Source: Salipiger profundus (GTDB lineage Bacteria > Pseudomonadota > Alphaproteobacteria > Rhodobacterales > Rhodobacteraceae). Taken from it: a stretch of DNA of 64,000 bases. Below, in pieces: positions 17,090 to 26,548 of this stretch. The stretch's first letter is position 1; the number at the start of each line of letters is the position of its first letter. The stretch spans positions 62,001 through 126,000 of the forward strand of contig NZ_CP014802.1 in NCBI RefSeq assembly GCF_001969385.1. The letters are read 5' to 3'. Made by a program: the position numbers and the translations under genes. The notes under the pieces are model-generated. The model was not told the DNA's origin. It saw nothing but the letters and a program-made list of their open reading frames with translations, and ran no database searches.

Positions 17090-18364
17090 ATGACAAACCC
17101 CCTGCACGACATCGCAAACTGGCGCCACGAGGCCGGCCCGTCTGGCATCCCGTCGGTGTGTTCCGCCAATGCCATGGTGCTGCGCGCCGCCATGCGCGCC
17201 ACCGCGCCCACCGCCCTGCCCCTGCTGATCGAGGCCACCTGCAACCAGGTCAACCAGGATGGCGGCTACACCGGCATGACACCCGCCGATTTCCGGACCT
17301 TCGTCGAAGGCATCGCGGCCGAAGAAGGCTTCGATCCGGCCCGCCTGATCCTTGGCGGCGATCATCTCGGCCCGAACCCGTGGAAAGCCCTGCCAGCGGA
17401 TGAGGCGATGGACAAGGCCGACGCGATGATCCAGGCGTTCTCGGCAGCGGGCTTCACCAAGCTGCACCTCGACTGCTCGATGGGCTGCGCGGGCGAGCCG
17501 GTGGCGCTCGACGACAGGGTCACCGCCTCGCGGGCCGCCCGCCTTGCCGCCGCCGCCGAGGACGCCCGGCCTTCGGGCGGCACTGCTCCGGTCTACATCA
17601 TCGGCACCGAGGTCCCGATCCCCGGCGGCGCCATGGAGGAGCTCGACACGCTCGAGCTCACCGATCCAGCTGCGGCAAGAACCACGGTCGAGGTCCACCG
17701 CAAGGCATTCAGCGATGCCGGGCAGGACGATGCGTTTTCCCGCGTCATCGCCGCCGTGGTCCAGCCGGGCGTCGAGTTCGGCAACCACAACGTTATCGAC
17801 TACGACAGCGCGGCGGCGCAGCCGCTGTCGGCGGCGCTGACGGACCTGCCGGGGATCTGCTTCGAGGCGCATTCCACCGACTACCAGCGCCGCGCCGGTC
17901 TTGCCGCGCTCGTGCGGGACGGGTTCGCCATCCTCAAGGTCGGCCCGGGCCTTACCTTCATGCTGCGCGAGGCGCTCTACGGGCTCGACCAGGTCGCCGA
18001 GGAACTGTTCCCCGGCCAGCGCAGCCGCACCCTGCGCCAGACCATGGAAGACGTGATGATGGCCGCGCCCGCCAACTGGGATCGCTACTACGAGGGAAGC
18101 GGCGCGGAGCGTGCGCTGCAGCGGCATTTCAGCTACTCCGACCGCATTCGCTACTACTGGCCGCAGCCCGACGCCGAAGCCGCCGTGGCCGAGCTTTTCG
18201 CCCTCTTGGGGAACAGGCCCTTGCCCGAAACCCTGATCGGCCAGTACCTGGGAGCGCGCTATGCCGCCGTCCGCGGAGGCACGCTGGCACCGAAGGCCGA
18301 GGATCTCGCGCTCGCCGCCGTCGAGGCGCTGATGCAGGATTACCTTTCGGCCTGCGGGGCCTGA
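17090..18364 (+). CDS. GatZ/KbaZ-family protein (tagatose-6-phosphate epimerase or aldolase-subunit type)
   Basis: A 424-residue TIM-barrel protein of the GatZ/KbaZ family. Landmarks: LLIEATCNQVNQDGGYTGMT, ILGGDHLGPNPW, KLHLDCSMGC, YIIGTEVPIPGGA, FEAHSTDYQ and LKVGPGLTFMLREALY. In enterobacteria GatZ/KbaZ stabilises the GatY/KbaY tagatose-bisphosphate aldolase. No GatY-like aldolase is encoded in this window. In Agrobacterium, members paired with a PfkB kinase have been reported to act as D-tagatose-6-phosphate 4-epimerases; the same arrangement is seen here, so direct formation of fructose 6-phosphate is the likelier role. Confidence 0.85.
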   Translation: MTNPLHDIANWRHEAGPSGIPSVCSANAMVLRAAMRATAPTALPLLIEATCNQVNQDGGYTGMTPADFRTFVEGIAAEEGFDPARLILGGDHLGPNPWKALPADEAMDKADAMIQAFSAAGFTKLHLDCSMGCAGEPVALDDRVTASRAARLAAAAEDARPSGGTAPVYIIGTEVPIPGGAMEELDTLELTDPAAARTTVEVHRKAFSDAGQDDAFSRVIAAVVQPGVEFGNHNVIDYDSAAAQPLSAALTDLPGICFEAHSTDYQRRAGLAALVRDGFAILKVGPGLTFMLREALYGLDQVAEELFPGQRSRTLRQTMEDVMMAAPANWDRYYEGSGAERALQRHFSYSDRIRYYWPQPDAEAAVAELFALLGNRPLPETLIGQYLGARYAAVRGGTLAPKAEDLALAAVEALMQDYLSACGA

Positions 18365-18409
18365 GGCTATCAGGTGGCCCGGACGCCGCACAGGAGCAAG
18401 ACACGCCAC

Positions 18410-19435
18410 ATGGTGAAGCGAACGGATATCAGGACGATGGAGGATTTCTCGGCCTATGTCGGGCTGTCCCGCCCGACCGTGTCGAAATTCTTCAACGATC
18501 CCGCGTCCGTGCGCGACACCACCCGGGCACGGATCGAGACGGCACTGAAGGAGAGCGGGTTCAGCCCGAACATCTTCGCGGTGAACCTCAAGCGGCGGCG
18601 CAGCCGGATCATCGGGATCATCATCCCCAATTCGACCGACCCGTTCTACATGGAGCTTACCCGCTCGGTCGAGGAACTGGCAGCGAAGGCGGGCTACCTG
18701 GCCTTCATGCTGTCGACCAACGGCCAGCACGCGCTGGAAAGCTCTGCCATCGACAGGCTGCAATCGATGACGGTGGCAGGGCTGATCGTCGTTCCCACCG
18801 GCGCGACCGGGCGCAGCGTGCGGCTGGCGCAGCTCGAGGACGAGATACCGCTGGTCTACGTCGACAGCCCCCCCGATCACCCGGTCGCCTTCGTCGGCAC
18901 CGACAACATGCAAAGCATGGGGCTGATCGTCGACTACCTCTGCCGGTCGGGCGAGCCGCCCTGCTATCTCGGCATGCCGAACATCAACCGCAACGCGGCG
19001 GCCCGTCTCGACGCCTATCTCCGGGCTATGGCGGCGGCGGGGCAGCCCCCGCACATCCTGCCGATCCCGGAGAGCGACAGCTGGGAGTTCGAGCGGTTCG
19101 GCCACGAGTGCGCCCGTGATCTCCTTGCGGGCGGTCTCCCCACGCGCACGCTGCTGTGCGCCAACGATCGTATCGCGCTCGGCGCGCAGCTTGCCGCCTG
19201 GGAGGCCGGCCTGAAGGTCGGCCGCGACGAGGATTGCGACCTGCGCATCGCCGGGCACGACGATCATCCCCAGGCGCGCTTTTCCTGCCCGCCGCTGACC
19301 ACGGTGGCGCAGAATTACGGCGAGATGGCACACCGGGCCATGTCCGAGCTGATCACATGCATCGAACACGACGGCACGACCAAGCCGCGCAACATCCTGC
19401 TGCGGGCGGAGTTGAAACTCAGGGCCTCCGCCTGA
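18410..19435 (+). CDS. LacI-family transcriptional regulator of the hexose/hexitol operon
   Basis: A 341-residue LacI/GalR regulator. The N-terminal HTH is TMEDFSAYVGLSRPTVSKFF (about 8-27), followed by the hinge region and a periplasmic-binding-protein-like effector domain (IIGIIIPNSTDPFYMEL ... LLCANDRIALGAQ ... IAGHDDHPQARFS). ATG 18410 follows CAGGAGC. It is inside the sugar operon, so it is probably its local repressor, with the palindrome at 12569-12582 as candidate site. It is clearly a paralogue of the LacI protein at 27469 (similar HTH and the same C-terminal LRASA). Confidence 0.9.
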   Translation: MVKRTDIRTMEDFSAYVGLSRPTVSKFFNDPASVRDTTRARIETALKESGFSPNIFAVNLKRRRSRIIGIIIPNSTDPFYMELTRSVEELAAKAGYLAFMLSTNGQHALESSAIDRLQSMTVAGLIVVPTGATGRSVRLAQLEDEIPLVYVDSPPDHPVAFVGTDNMQSMGLIVDYLCRSGEPPCYLGMPNINRNAAARLDAYLRAMAAAGQPPHILPIPESDSWEFERFGHECARDLLAGGLPTRTLLCANDRIALGAQLAAWEAGLKVGRDEDCDLRIAGHDDHPQARFSCPPLTTVAQNYGEMAHRAMSELITCIEHDGTTKPRNILLRAELKLRASA

Positions 19436-19444
19436 CCCCTTCGA

Positions 19445-19471
19445 GCCTGTGCCGCAATCTTCGGCACAGGC
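19445..19471 (+). terminator. Hairpin between LacI and HAD genes
   Basis: GCCTGTGCCG and CGGCACAGGC form a perfect 10-bp stem with loop CAATCTT, 9 bp after the LacI stop. No T tract follows, so it may be a processing/stability element and not a terminator. Confidence 0.5.
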
Positions 19472-19539
19472 ATTGAAGCGTCCCTCCGGTGCAGGGATGT
19501 CCGCACCGATATTTCCTGCCATACGGAAACAGAACGACC

Positions 19540-20172
19540 ATGCGACCAACTTCCTTCGACGCGATCCTGTGGGACGTGGATGGCACCCTCGCCGACAGCG
19601 AACCGCTTCAGGCGCGCTCTTTCGTCCTTGCCGCAGAAACCCTCGGCCTGAGCCTGCCCGAGGGTTTCCACGATCACATCGTCGGTCGATCGGAAGAGGA
19701 AAACCACGCCTGGCTCGTGGCCCATTGCGGGCTGACACTGTCGCTGCCCGACTGGTGCGACATCCGCTACAGGCAGTTCCTTGCCCATCACACCGAGGTG
19801 CAGGCGATCCCCGAGGCCCTTGCCATCTGGACCGCCGCGCGCGATGCCGGGATCGCGCAGGCGCTGGTGTCCAACTCGGACCGGATGCTGGTGGAAGGCA
19901 ATATCGCGGCGCTCGGGATTGCCCGGCCGCAGATGGTCACCGTCACCCGCAACGACGTTGTGCAGGGCAAGCCGTCGCCCGAGCCCTACCTGCGGGTGGC
20001 ACGACTCCTCGGGGTCGCGCCCGAGCGCTGCGCGGTGATGGAAGACAGCCCCACCGGCGCACGGGCGGGACTGGATGCCGGGGCGACGGTCTTCGTGATC
20101 GGCCCGGCCGATATTCCCGGAGCGCAGCCCGCCTCGGCGCTGGCGGCGTTGCTGGGACAGCCCGCCGCCTGA
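19540..20172 (+). CDS. HAD-superfamily sugar-phosphate phosphatase-like hydrolase
   Basis: A 210-residue HAD subfamily IA hydrolase. Motif I is LWDVDGTLADSE (nucleophile and acid/base Asp), motif II ALVSNSD, motif III Lys in VVQGKPSPEPYLR, and motif IV VMEDSPTGARAGLDAG. The cap inserted after motif I fits beta-phosphoglucomutase/2-deoxyglucose-6-phosphatase relatives. ATG 19540 is preferred: upstream in-frame codons give sequence unlike the family. It ends the kinase/GatZ operon and may remove a dead-end sugar phosphate, though that is inference. Confidence 0.85.
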   Translation: MRPTSFDAILWDVDGTLADSEPLQARSFVLAAETLGLSLPEGFHDHIVGRSEEENHAWLVAHCGLTLSLPDWCDIRYRQFLAHHTEVQAIPEALAIWTAARDAGIAQALVSNSDRMLVEGNIAALGIARPQMVTVTRNDVVQGKPSPEPYLRVARLLGVAPERCAVMEDSPTGARAGLDAGATVFVIGPADIPGAQPASALAALLGQPAA

Positions 20173-20200
20173 GGACAGCGGCCGAGCCGCGATCTGGCGG

Positions 20201-21283
<1,083 letters not shown>

Positions 21284-21310
21284 TGGGTCCTCCTCCCGTT
21301 CCGGCGCATT

Positions 21311-22147
21311 TCAGTGGTCTGCACTGGCCGAGAGGGCCTCGCGCAGGGTCTTGAAGTTGGCAGCCACCGCGCCCGAGGGATCACGGCCCGCGGCCTCGGA
21401 TTCCTCTTCCAGCACGAGCCAGCCGTTGAACCGGGGCGCCGATGCCGCGATGCGGCCGACCTCGGAGACGTCCACGACGCCCGCGCCGAGCATGGCCCAG
21501 TCGCCGCCCTGGTCCACGTCCTTGAGATGGACATAGCGGATGCGGTCGCGCCAGCGGGTCATGGCATCCGCCACCGACTGGCCACCGCGCAGGATGTGGC
21601 CGGTGTCCGGCACCCAGCCGACATCCGGGTCCATGCGCTCGAAGATGGCGACATAGTCGGCTTCGTCGTAGATCAGCGTGTCGGTGTGCGAGCTGGGGTG
21701 CACCGCCACCTCGACGCCCTCGGCCCGCGCCGCCGCGTGGCTTTCGCTGTAGACCCGCGCCGCGATGTCGTGTTTGGCCGCGCGCGCGCCGGGCGACATC
21801 ACCGTCGCGGATCCCATCGAGATCAGCGCCCCGGGGAACCGCGCCACGAAACCGGCGGTGCGGCGGATCTGCTCGACGTCGGAGGCCACGGCATCGGCCT
21901 CGCAATACCCGCTGGGCGAGGCGACGGCGTAGCTCACCAGCGTCAGGCCGGCAGCCTCGAGCGCGCGGGCAAAGGCAGGCGCATCGTCGATGTAGTGGCC
22001 GATCATCTTGTCGGTGATCTCGATCCCGGTGTAGCCGGCGCCCGAGATCGCCTCGAGCAGGTCATCGGGGCCGCCCTTCCAGTCATCCCCCAGCATTTCC
22101 CATGTGAAGGTCTGGCAGCCCAGCTTGAAATCCTGTTGCACGGTCAT
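21311..22147 (-). CDS. Sugar phosphate isomerase/epimerase (xylose-isomerase-like TIM barrel)
   Basis: A 278-residue AP_endonuc_2/xylose-isomerase-like TIM barrel protein. Likely metal ligands lie in GIEITD, VAVHPSSHTD, VGWVPDTGHILRGG, RYVHLKDVD and WLVLEEES. The family isomerises or epimerises sugars or inososes. The start overlaps the upstream permease stop by 4 bp, so it is co-translated with the importer and probably acts on the imported sugar after oxidation by the divergent Gfo/Idh/MocA enzyme. The frame is open far upstream, but that part is the opposite reading of the permease gene. Confidence 0.88.
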   Translation of the reverse strand: MTVQQDFKLGCQTFTWEMLGDDWKGGPDDLLEAISGAGYTGIEITDKMIGHYIDDAPAFARALEAAGLTLVSYAVASPSGYCEADAVASDVEQIRRTAGFVARFPGALISMGSATVMSPGARAAKHDIAARVYSESHAAARAEGVEVAVHPSSHTDTLIYDEADYVAIFERMDPDVGWVPDTGHILRGGQSVADAMTRWRDRIRYVHLKDVDQGGDWAMLGAGVVDVSEVGRIAASAPRFNGWLVLEEESEAAGRDPSGAVAANFKTLREALSASADH

Positions 22148-23007
22148 TCCTTGATACCCCCTTGGGTCAGCCCGTCGATGATGTGCCGCTGGAAGACCAG
22201 CACGAGCACGATCAGGGGCGCGGTGACCACGGCGGAGGCCGCAGCGATATCGCCCCAGGGCACGTAGTAGAGATTGGTGAAGTTGGCGATCCCGACGGGG
22301 ATCGTCTGGTGTTCGATGTTGGACGTGAAGGCCAGCGCAAAGAGGAACTCGTTCCACGCGGTGATGAAGGCCAGCAGCCCGGTGGTGACCAGCGACGGCA
22401 GCGACATCGGCAGGATGATGTGCCAGTAAAGGCCTACCACGTGCAGCCCGTCCATCCGCGCCGCCTCGTCGATCTCGCGCGGGAGGGTCTCGAAGTAGCC
22501 GTACATCACCCATGTGACCAGCGGCAGCACCAGCGCGATGTAGACGAGGATCAGCGCCGTGTAGGTGTCGAGCAGCCCGAGGCTCGAAGCCACGATGTAA
22601 AGCGGCCCCACCAGCGTGATCTGCGGGAACATCGACACCGACAGGATCACCATGAGGATGCCGTAACGCCCCTTCACGTTCAGCCGCGAGAGCGAGAACG
22701 CCGCAAGCGATCCGATCGCAAGGCACAGGAACGTGGTCGACAGCGACACGATCAGCGAGTTCAGCACGTAGTATTGCAGCTGCTTGTCGACGAAGACGTT
22801 GATGTAGTGCTGCCACGTAAAGGGATCGGGCCAGAGTTTCGGCGACCCCGAGGTCAGCGCCTTGTCGAGCTGGAACGAGGTCGAGAACTGCCAGACGAAG
22901 GGCGAGGCCGACCACACGAAGATCAGCGTGGCCGCGATGTAGAGAAGCGTGCGGCGTGCGATCAGCTTGCCGCGGGAGGAGGCGGCGGTGGGTGCGGCGT
23001 CGGTCAT
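22144..23007 (-). CDS. Carbohydrate ABC transporter permease (MalG type)
   Basis: A 287-residue inner-membrane permease with six predicted helices. The EAA loop motif is EIDEAARMDGLHVVGLYWHI, followed by LPMSLPSLVTTGLLAFITAWNEF, characteristic of MalG-like subunits. It overlaps the MalF-type gene by 4 bp upstream and the isomerase by 4 bp downstream. Works with 23004 (MalF type), 20201 (ATPase) and 23941 (binding protein). Confidence 0.9.
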   Translation of the reverse strand: MTDAAPTAASSRGKLIARRTLLYIAATLIFVWSASPFVWQFSTSFQLDKALTSGSPKLWPDPFTWQHYINVFVDKQLQYYVLNSLIVSLSTTFLCLAIGSLAAFSLSRLNVKGRYGILMVILSVSMFPQITLVGPLYIVASSLGLLDTYTALILVYIALVLPLVTWVMYGYFETLPREIDEAARMDGLHVVGLYWHIILPMSLPSLVTTGLLAFITAWNEFLFALAFTSNIEHQTIPVGIANFTNLYYVPWGDIAAASAVVTAPLIVLVLVFQRHIIDGLTQGGIKE

Positions 23008-23936
23008 GTGGTCCTCCGGATGACATGCACGAGCCAGAGCACGAGGATCGTGGCCAGCGCGGCTTCGGTGATGAACATGGCCGTCGACACGGTCGAGCCG
23101 TAGCCGAATTCCAGCGTCGAGAAGAGGCTCTTGTAGGCCAGCGTCGACAGGGTTTCGGTGCTGTCGGCGGGCCCGCCCCCGGTCAGCACGTAGACAAGGT
23201 CGAACACCCGGAACGCGTCCAGCGCGCGGAACAGGCCGGCGATCAGCAGCGTCGGCATCAGCAACGGCAGGCGGATGGTCCAGAAGATCATCCAGGCGCC
23301 GGCGCCATCCATGCGGGCGGCCTCGGTCAGGGATTTGGGGATGGTCTGCAGCCCGGTCATCAGCAGGAGCGCCATGAAGGGCGTGGTCTTCCAGACATCG
23401 GCGATGATGAGCGTGGTGAGCGCGGTATCGGGGTTGCCGTACCAGTTCACCTTGTCGTCCAGCAGCCCGATGTTCATCAGGATCCAGTTCACGACACCGT
23501 TCTGCCCGTCGAACAGCCAGCCGAACATCTTCGAGGTGACCACCGTGGGCATGGCCCAAGGCACCAGCATGGCCGCGCGCACCAGTCCGCGGAAGCGGAA
23601 ATGTTCGCACAGCACCAGCGCCATGACCAGGCCGATCACCGTCTCGAGAAAGGTCGACGCCACGGTGAACCACACCGTGTGGCCCCACGCGTTCCAGAAG
23701 TTGCTGTCCGACAGCAGCCCCGCGTAGTTCTCGAGCCCGACGTAGTCGGACTGCCGCGTGATCAGCGACGTGTTGGTGAGCGACAGCCGCAGCCCTTCGA
23801 GGATCGGCCAGAAGGCCACCGCTCCGATGGCAAGGAAGGTCGGCAGCAGCAGCAGCCAGGGCCACGCGAAGCGCGGCAGCCGTGCGCGGCGACGGGTGGA
23901 AGCCGCCGCGCTGGTTGTCGTGTCGTAGAACGCCAT
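23004..23936 (-). CDS. Carbohydrate ABC transporter permease (MalF type)
   Basis: A 310-residue permease. The N-terminal cytosolic segment is followed by six transmembrane helices; the EAA motif is SLTEAARMDGAGAWMIFWTI with LPLLMPTLLIAGLFRALDAF, typical of MalF/UgpA proteins. DLVYVLTGGGPADSTETL is also a family hallmark. It begins 4 bp downstream of the binding-protein stop and overlaps the MalG-type gene by 4 bp. Confidence 0.9.
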   Translation of the reverse strand: MAFYDTTTSAAASTRRRARLPRFAWPWLLLLPTFLAIGAVAFWPILEGLRLSLTNTSLITRQSDYVGLENYAGLLSDSNFWNAWGHTVWFTVASTFLETVIGLVMALVLCEHFRFRGLVRAAMLVPWAMPTVVTSKMFGWLFDGQNGVVNWILMNIGLLDDKVNWYGNPDTALTTLIIADVWKTTPFMALLLMTGLQTIPKSLTEAARMDGAGAWMIFWTIRLPLLMPTLLIAGLFRALDAFRVFDLVYVLTGGGPADSTETLSTLAYKSLFSTLEFGYGSTVSTAMFITEAALATILVLWLVHVIRRTT

Positions 23937-23940
23937 TCGC

Positions 23941-25269
23941 TTACCCGACGATGCCGTCGAGCTGGCTGGAGAGGGCCTTCATCTCCTGTTCGACGCGGCC
24001 ATTGACCAGCGCCTTCGAGATGCCGGACTGCAGCGCCAGCGTCACCTTGGCGTATTCCGGCGTCACCGGACGCGCCGTGGCGCCGGTGAAGACCGGGCGC
24101 AGCGTTGCCATGAAGGGCTGCTCTTCGTTGATCTGCGCATCGTCGAACAGCGCCGGCCGGCTCGGCCCGAGACCGAAGTTCAGCGCGATGCGCTTCTGCT
24201 GCTCGGGGGCCGACATCCACGACATGAACTCCCACGCCGCATCGCGGTCCGAGGTGTTCGCGTTCATGCCCAGCTGGTAGCCGCCAAGGGTCGAGGCGCT
24301 GCTGCCCCCTTCGAAATGCGGCAGCGGGCCTGCGCCCACCTTGTCCACGACCTCGGAGACCGACGGATCCTGCGCGATGGGCCAGACGTAGGACCAGTTG
24401 CGCAGGAACATCGACTGGCCGTTGGTGAAGACCTGCCGCGACGGCTCTTCGTCCCAGGAGAGCACGTCCGACGGGCTGATCTGCAGCTCGTTGATGGTGT
24501 CGTGCAGGAACTGGATCGCCTCGATCGCCTCGGCGTCGCCGATGCGCGAGCTGCGGCCATCCTCGGACAGGATCGCGCCGTTGTTCGAGGCGATGGCCTC
24601 GACCGCATCGCAGACCAGAACCTCGGCCTGCTTGCCCTGCCAGACAAAGCCGAATTCCGCGTCGCCCGCCTCTTGCGCGGCCTTGCCCATCTTCGCCATC
24701 TCGGCCCAGGTGGTCGGCACCGTGCCGCCGTGCTTCTCCACCAGATCGGTGCGGTGATACATCATGCCGGTGTCCATGAACCACGGCAGGGCGGTCAGCT
24801 TGCCGTCCCACTTGCAGGCGGCCAGCGTGCCCTCGAAATACTGCGAGGTCATGGCGTCATCGACGAATTCGTCCAGCGGCAGCGCCCAGCCCGCGGCGGC
24901 CATGCCGGCGATCCAGATCACGTCCTGCGAGAACACATCCGGCGTGCCGTTGCCGCGTGCCAGTTGCTGCACGAGCCCCTGGTAGACCTCGGTGGACGAG
25001 CTCGGCGGCGGCAGCTCGAGATAGCGCACCATCACCCGGTCCTGGCTCTCGTTGAAGCTGTCGACCAGATCGCCGAAGGTCTCCGAGCCAAAGAACGACG
25101 CGCTGGCAAACGAGATCTCGGTGCGGCCCTGCGCCCGCGCCCGGCGCGGCATCCCGAGGGTCGTGGCACCAAGTGCGGCCCCCCCGGTCGCGAGGAACGC
25201 ACGGCGATCCATCCTGGTGACATGGGCCGGTCCGGTCCTGCGAACGGGCGTGTGTTTGGTCTTGGTCAT
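23941..25269 (-). CDS. Extracellular sugar-binding protein, family 1
   Basis: A 442-residue periplasmic solute-binding protein. The N-terminus MDRRAFLATGGAALGATTLG, after a short basic extension, looks like a Tat-type signal (twin Arg plus hydrophobic stretch and RARAQ cleavage region). The mature part has SBP_bac_1 features: PDVFSQDVIWIAGMAAAGWALPLDEF, GKLTALPWFMDTGMMYHRTDL and WAEMAKMGK. It is the first gene of the minus-strand importer operon and faces the Gfo/Idh/MocA gene across a 130-bp shared promoter region. The ligand is unknown. Confidence 0.9.
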   Translation of the reverse strand: MTKTKHTPVRRTGPAHVTRMDRRAFLATGGAALGATTLGMPRRARAQGRTEISFASASFFGSETFGDLVDSFNESQDRVMVRYLELPPPSSSTEVYQGLVQQLARGNGTPDVFSQDVIWIAGMAAAGWALPLDEFVDDAMTSQYFEGTLAACKWDGKLTALPWFMDTGMMYHRTDLVEKHGGTVPTTWAEMAKMGKAAQEAGDAEFGFVWQGKQAEVLVCDAVEAIASNNGAILSEDGRSSRIGDAEAIEAIQFLHDTINELQISPSDVLSWDEEPSRQVFTNGQSMFLRNWSYVWPIAQDPSVSEVVDKVGAGPLPHFEGGSSASTLGGYQLGMNANTSDRDAAWEFMSWMSAPEQQKRIALNFGLGPSRPALFDDAQINEEQPFMATLRPVFTGATARPVTPEYAKVTLALQSGISKALVNGRVEQEMKALSSQLDGIVG

Positions 25270-25399
25270 CTTGTCCTCCCTAGATCCGCGGCCTCCTACC
25301 GCCGATTTACTTATGCTTTAAAAAAAATTGTCGCACGTCAAGAAATTTAATTCTACAGTGGAAGGAAATCAGACGCAGTCAGTCACACGGGAGGGTGAA
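25270..25399. promoter_or_regulatory. Divergent promoter region of the MalEFGK-type and dehydrogenase operons
   Basis: AT-rich stretch with TTTACTTATGCTTTA (about 25304-25320) followed by a run of A. A loosely similar sequence, TTTCTTACCGCATGAAAG, occurs near 28575 upstream of the second LacI gene. The resemblance suggests a shared LacI site, but it is imperfect and not palindromic here. Confidence 0.4.
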
Positions 25400-26548
25400 T
25401 TGGTCCAGTCAGAACACCGCGCTTTGCGCATCGGAGTCGTTGGTTGCGGTAACATATCCGCCATTTACATGCACAACGCCAAGATGTTCCAACGCCTGGA
25501 AATGGTCGCCTGCGCCGATCTGCGCGCCGAGGCGGCGGACGCCCGCGCGGCGGAATTCGGCCTTCGCGCCATGGACGTCGACGACATCTTCGACGCCGAG
25601 GACATCGACCTGATCCTCAACCTGTCGGTGCCTAATGCGCATCACGAGGTGTCGATGCGCGCGATTCGCGCCGGCAAGCACGTGTTCACCGAGAAGCCGC
25701 TCTGCGCCTCGACGACCGAGGCGCGCGAGCTGCTCGACACCGCCGCGGCCGCCGGGCTGGCGGTGGGGTCCGCTCCCGACACCTTCCTTGGCGCCGCCGG
25801 GCGCCGCGCGCGGGCGCTGATCGACGGCGGGCAGGTCGGCCAGATCGTCACCGGCACCGCATTCATGCTGGGCCGGGGCATGGAGCACTGGCATCCCTCG
25901 CCCGCCTTCTACTACCAGCCCGGCGCGGGACCGGTGCTGGATATGGGGCCCTATTACCTCACCATGCTGGTGCATCTTCTGGGGCCGGTGCGCGCGGTGA
26001 CCGCCGCCACCTCGTTCGGTTCGAAGCAGCGCACCATCACCGCCGAGGGGCCGCTGCAGGGCACCAGCTTCGACGTGGGCACGCCGACCACGGCGCTGTC
26101 GCTGCTCGAGTTCGCCTCGGGCACGATCGTCACCTTCGGCGCGTCATGGGACGTGCATCGCCATTCCAACATGCCGATCGAGCTGCACGGGACTTCCGGG
26201 TCGCTCCGGCTGCCCGACCCGGACAATTTCGGCGACATCGTCGCCTTCTCGCCCGCCGGCGGCGCATGGGAGGAGCATCTCTCCGAGGGCACCCCCTTCG
26301 GCACCACGAACTACCCGTTCGACAAGCCCGATCGCGCCAACTACCGGGCTCTTGGCCTGGCCGAGATGGCCGAGGCGCTGGACCACGGGCGCACGCCCCG
26401 CGCCGGAGGAGAGCTCGCGTTCCACGTGCTGGAGGTGCTCGAGAGCATCCTCTTGTCCGGAGAGCGACAGGCCCGGGTCGAGATCGCCTCGGCCCCGCAC
26501 CAGCCCGCGGCGCTCGATGTCGAAGCGGCGACGGGGCTGCTGCGATGA
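25400..26548 (+). CDS. Gfo/Idh/MocA-family oxidoreductase
   Basis: About 382 residues. The N-terminal NAD(P)-binding fold begins LRIGVVGCGNISAIYM (GxGxxx), the family motif AGKHVFTEKPLCAS carries the EKP Lys (about 96), and the C-terminal alpha/beta domain contains LDMGPYYLTMLVHLLGPV. Members oxidise sugars, inositols or glycosides at a ring carbon. TTG 25400 is chosen because GGGAGGG lies immediately upstream; an earlier in-frame TTG at 25328 lacks a ribosome site. The stop overlaps the next gene by 4 bp. Probably works with the isomerase of the divergent operon. Confidence 0.85.
   Translation: MVQSEHRALRIGVVGCGNISAIYMHNAKMFQRLEMVACADLRAEAADARAAEFGLRAMDVDDIFDAEDIDLILNLSVPNAHHEVSMRAIRAGKHVFTEKPLCASTTEARELLDTAAAAGLAVGSAPDTFLGAAGRRARALIDGGQVGQIVTGTAFMLGRGMEHWHPSPAFYYQPGAGPVLDMGPYYLTMLVHLLGPVRAVTAATSFGSKQRTITAEGPLQGTSFDVGTPTTALSLLEFASGTIVTFGASWDVHRHSNMPIELHGTSGSLRLPDPDNFGDIVAFSPAGGAWEEHLSEGTPFGTTNYPFDKPDRANYRALGLAEMAEALDHGRTPRAGGELAFHVLEVLESILLSGERQARVEIASAPHQPAALDVEAATGLLR

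Noticed and set aside
14963..19738. Very long open frame (about 1590 codons) on the minus strand opposite the hexose operon
   Set aside because: It covers five well-supported plus-strand genes and its translation is low-complexity (Gly, Arg, His, Asp rich), as expected for the antisense of GC-rich coding DNA.
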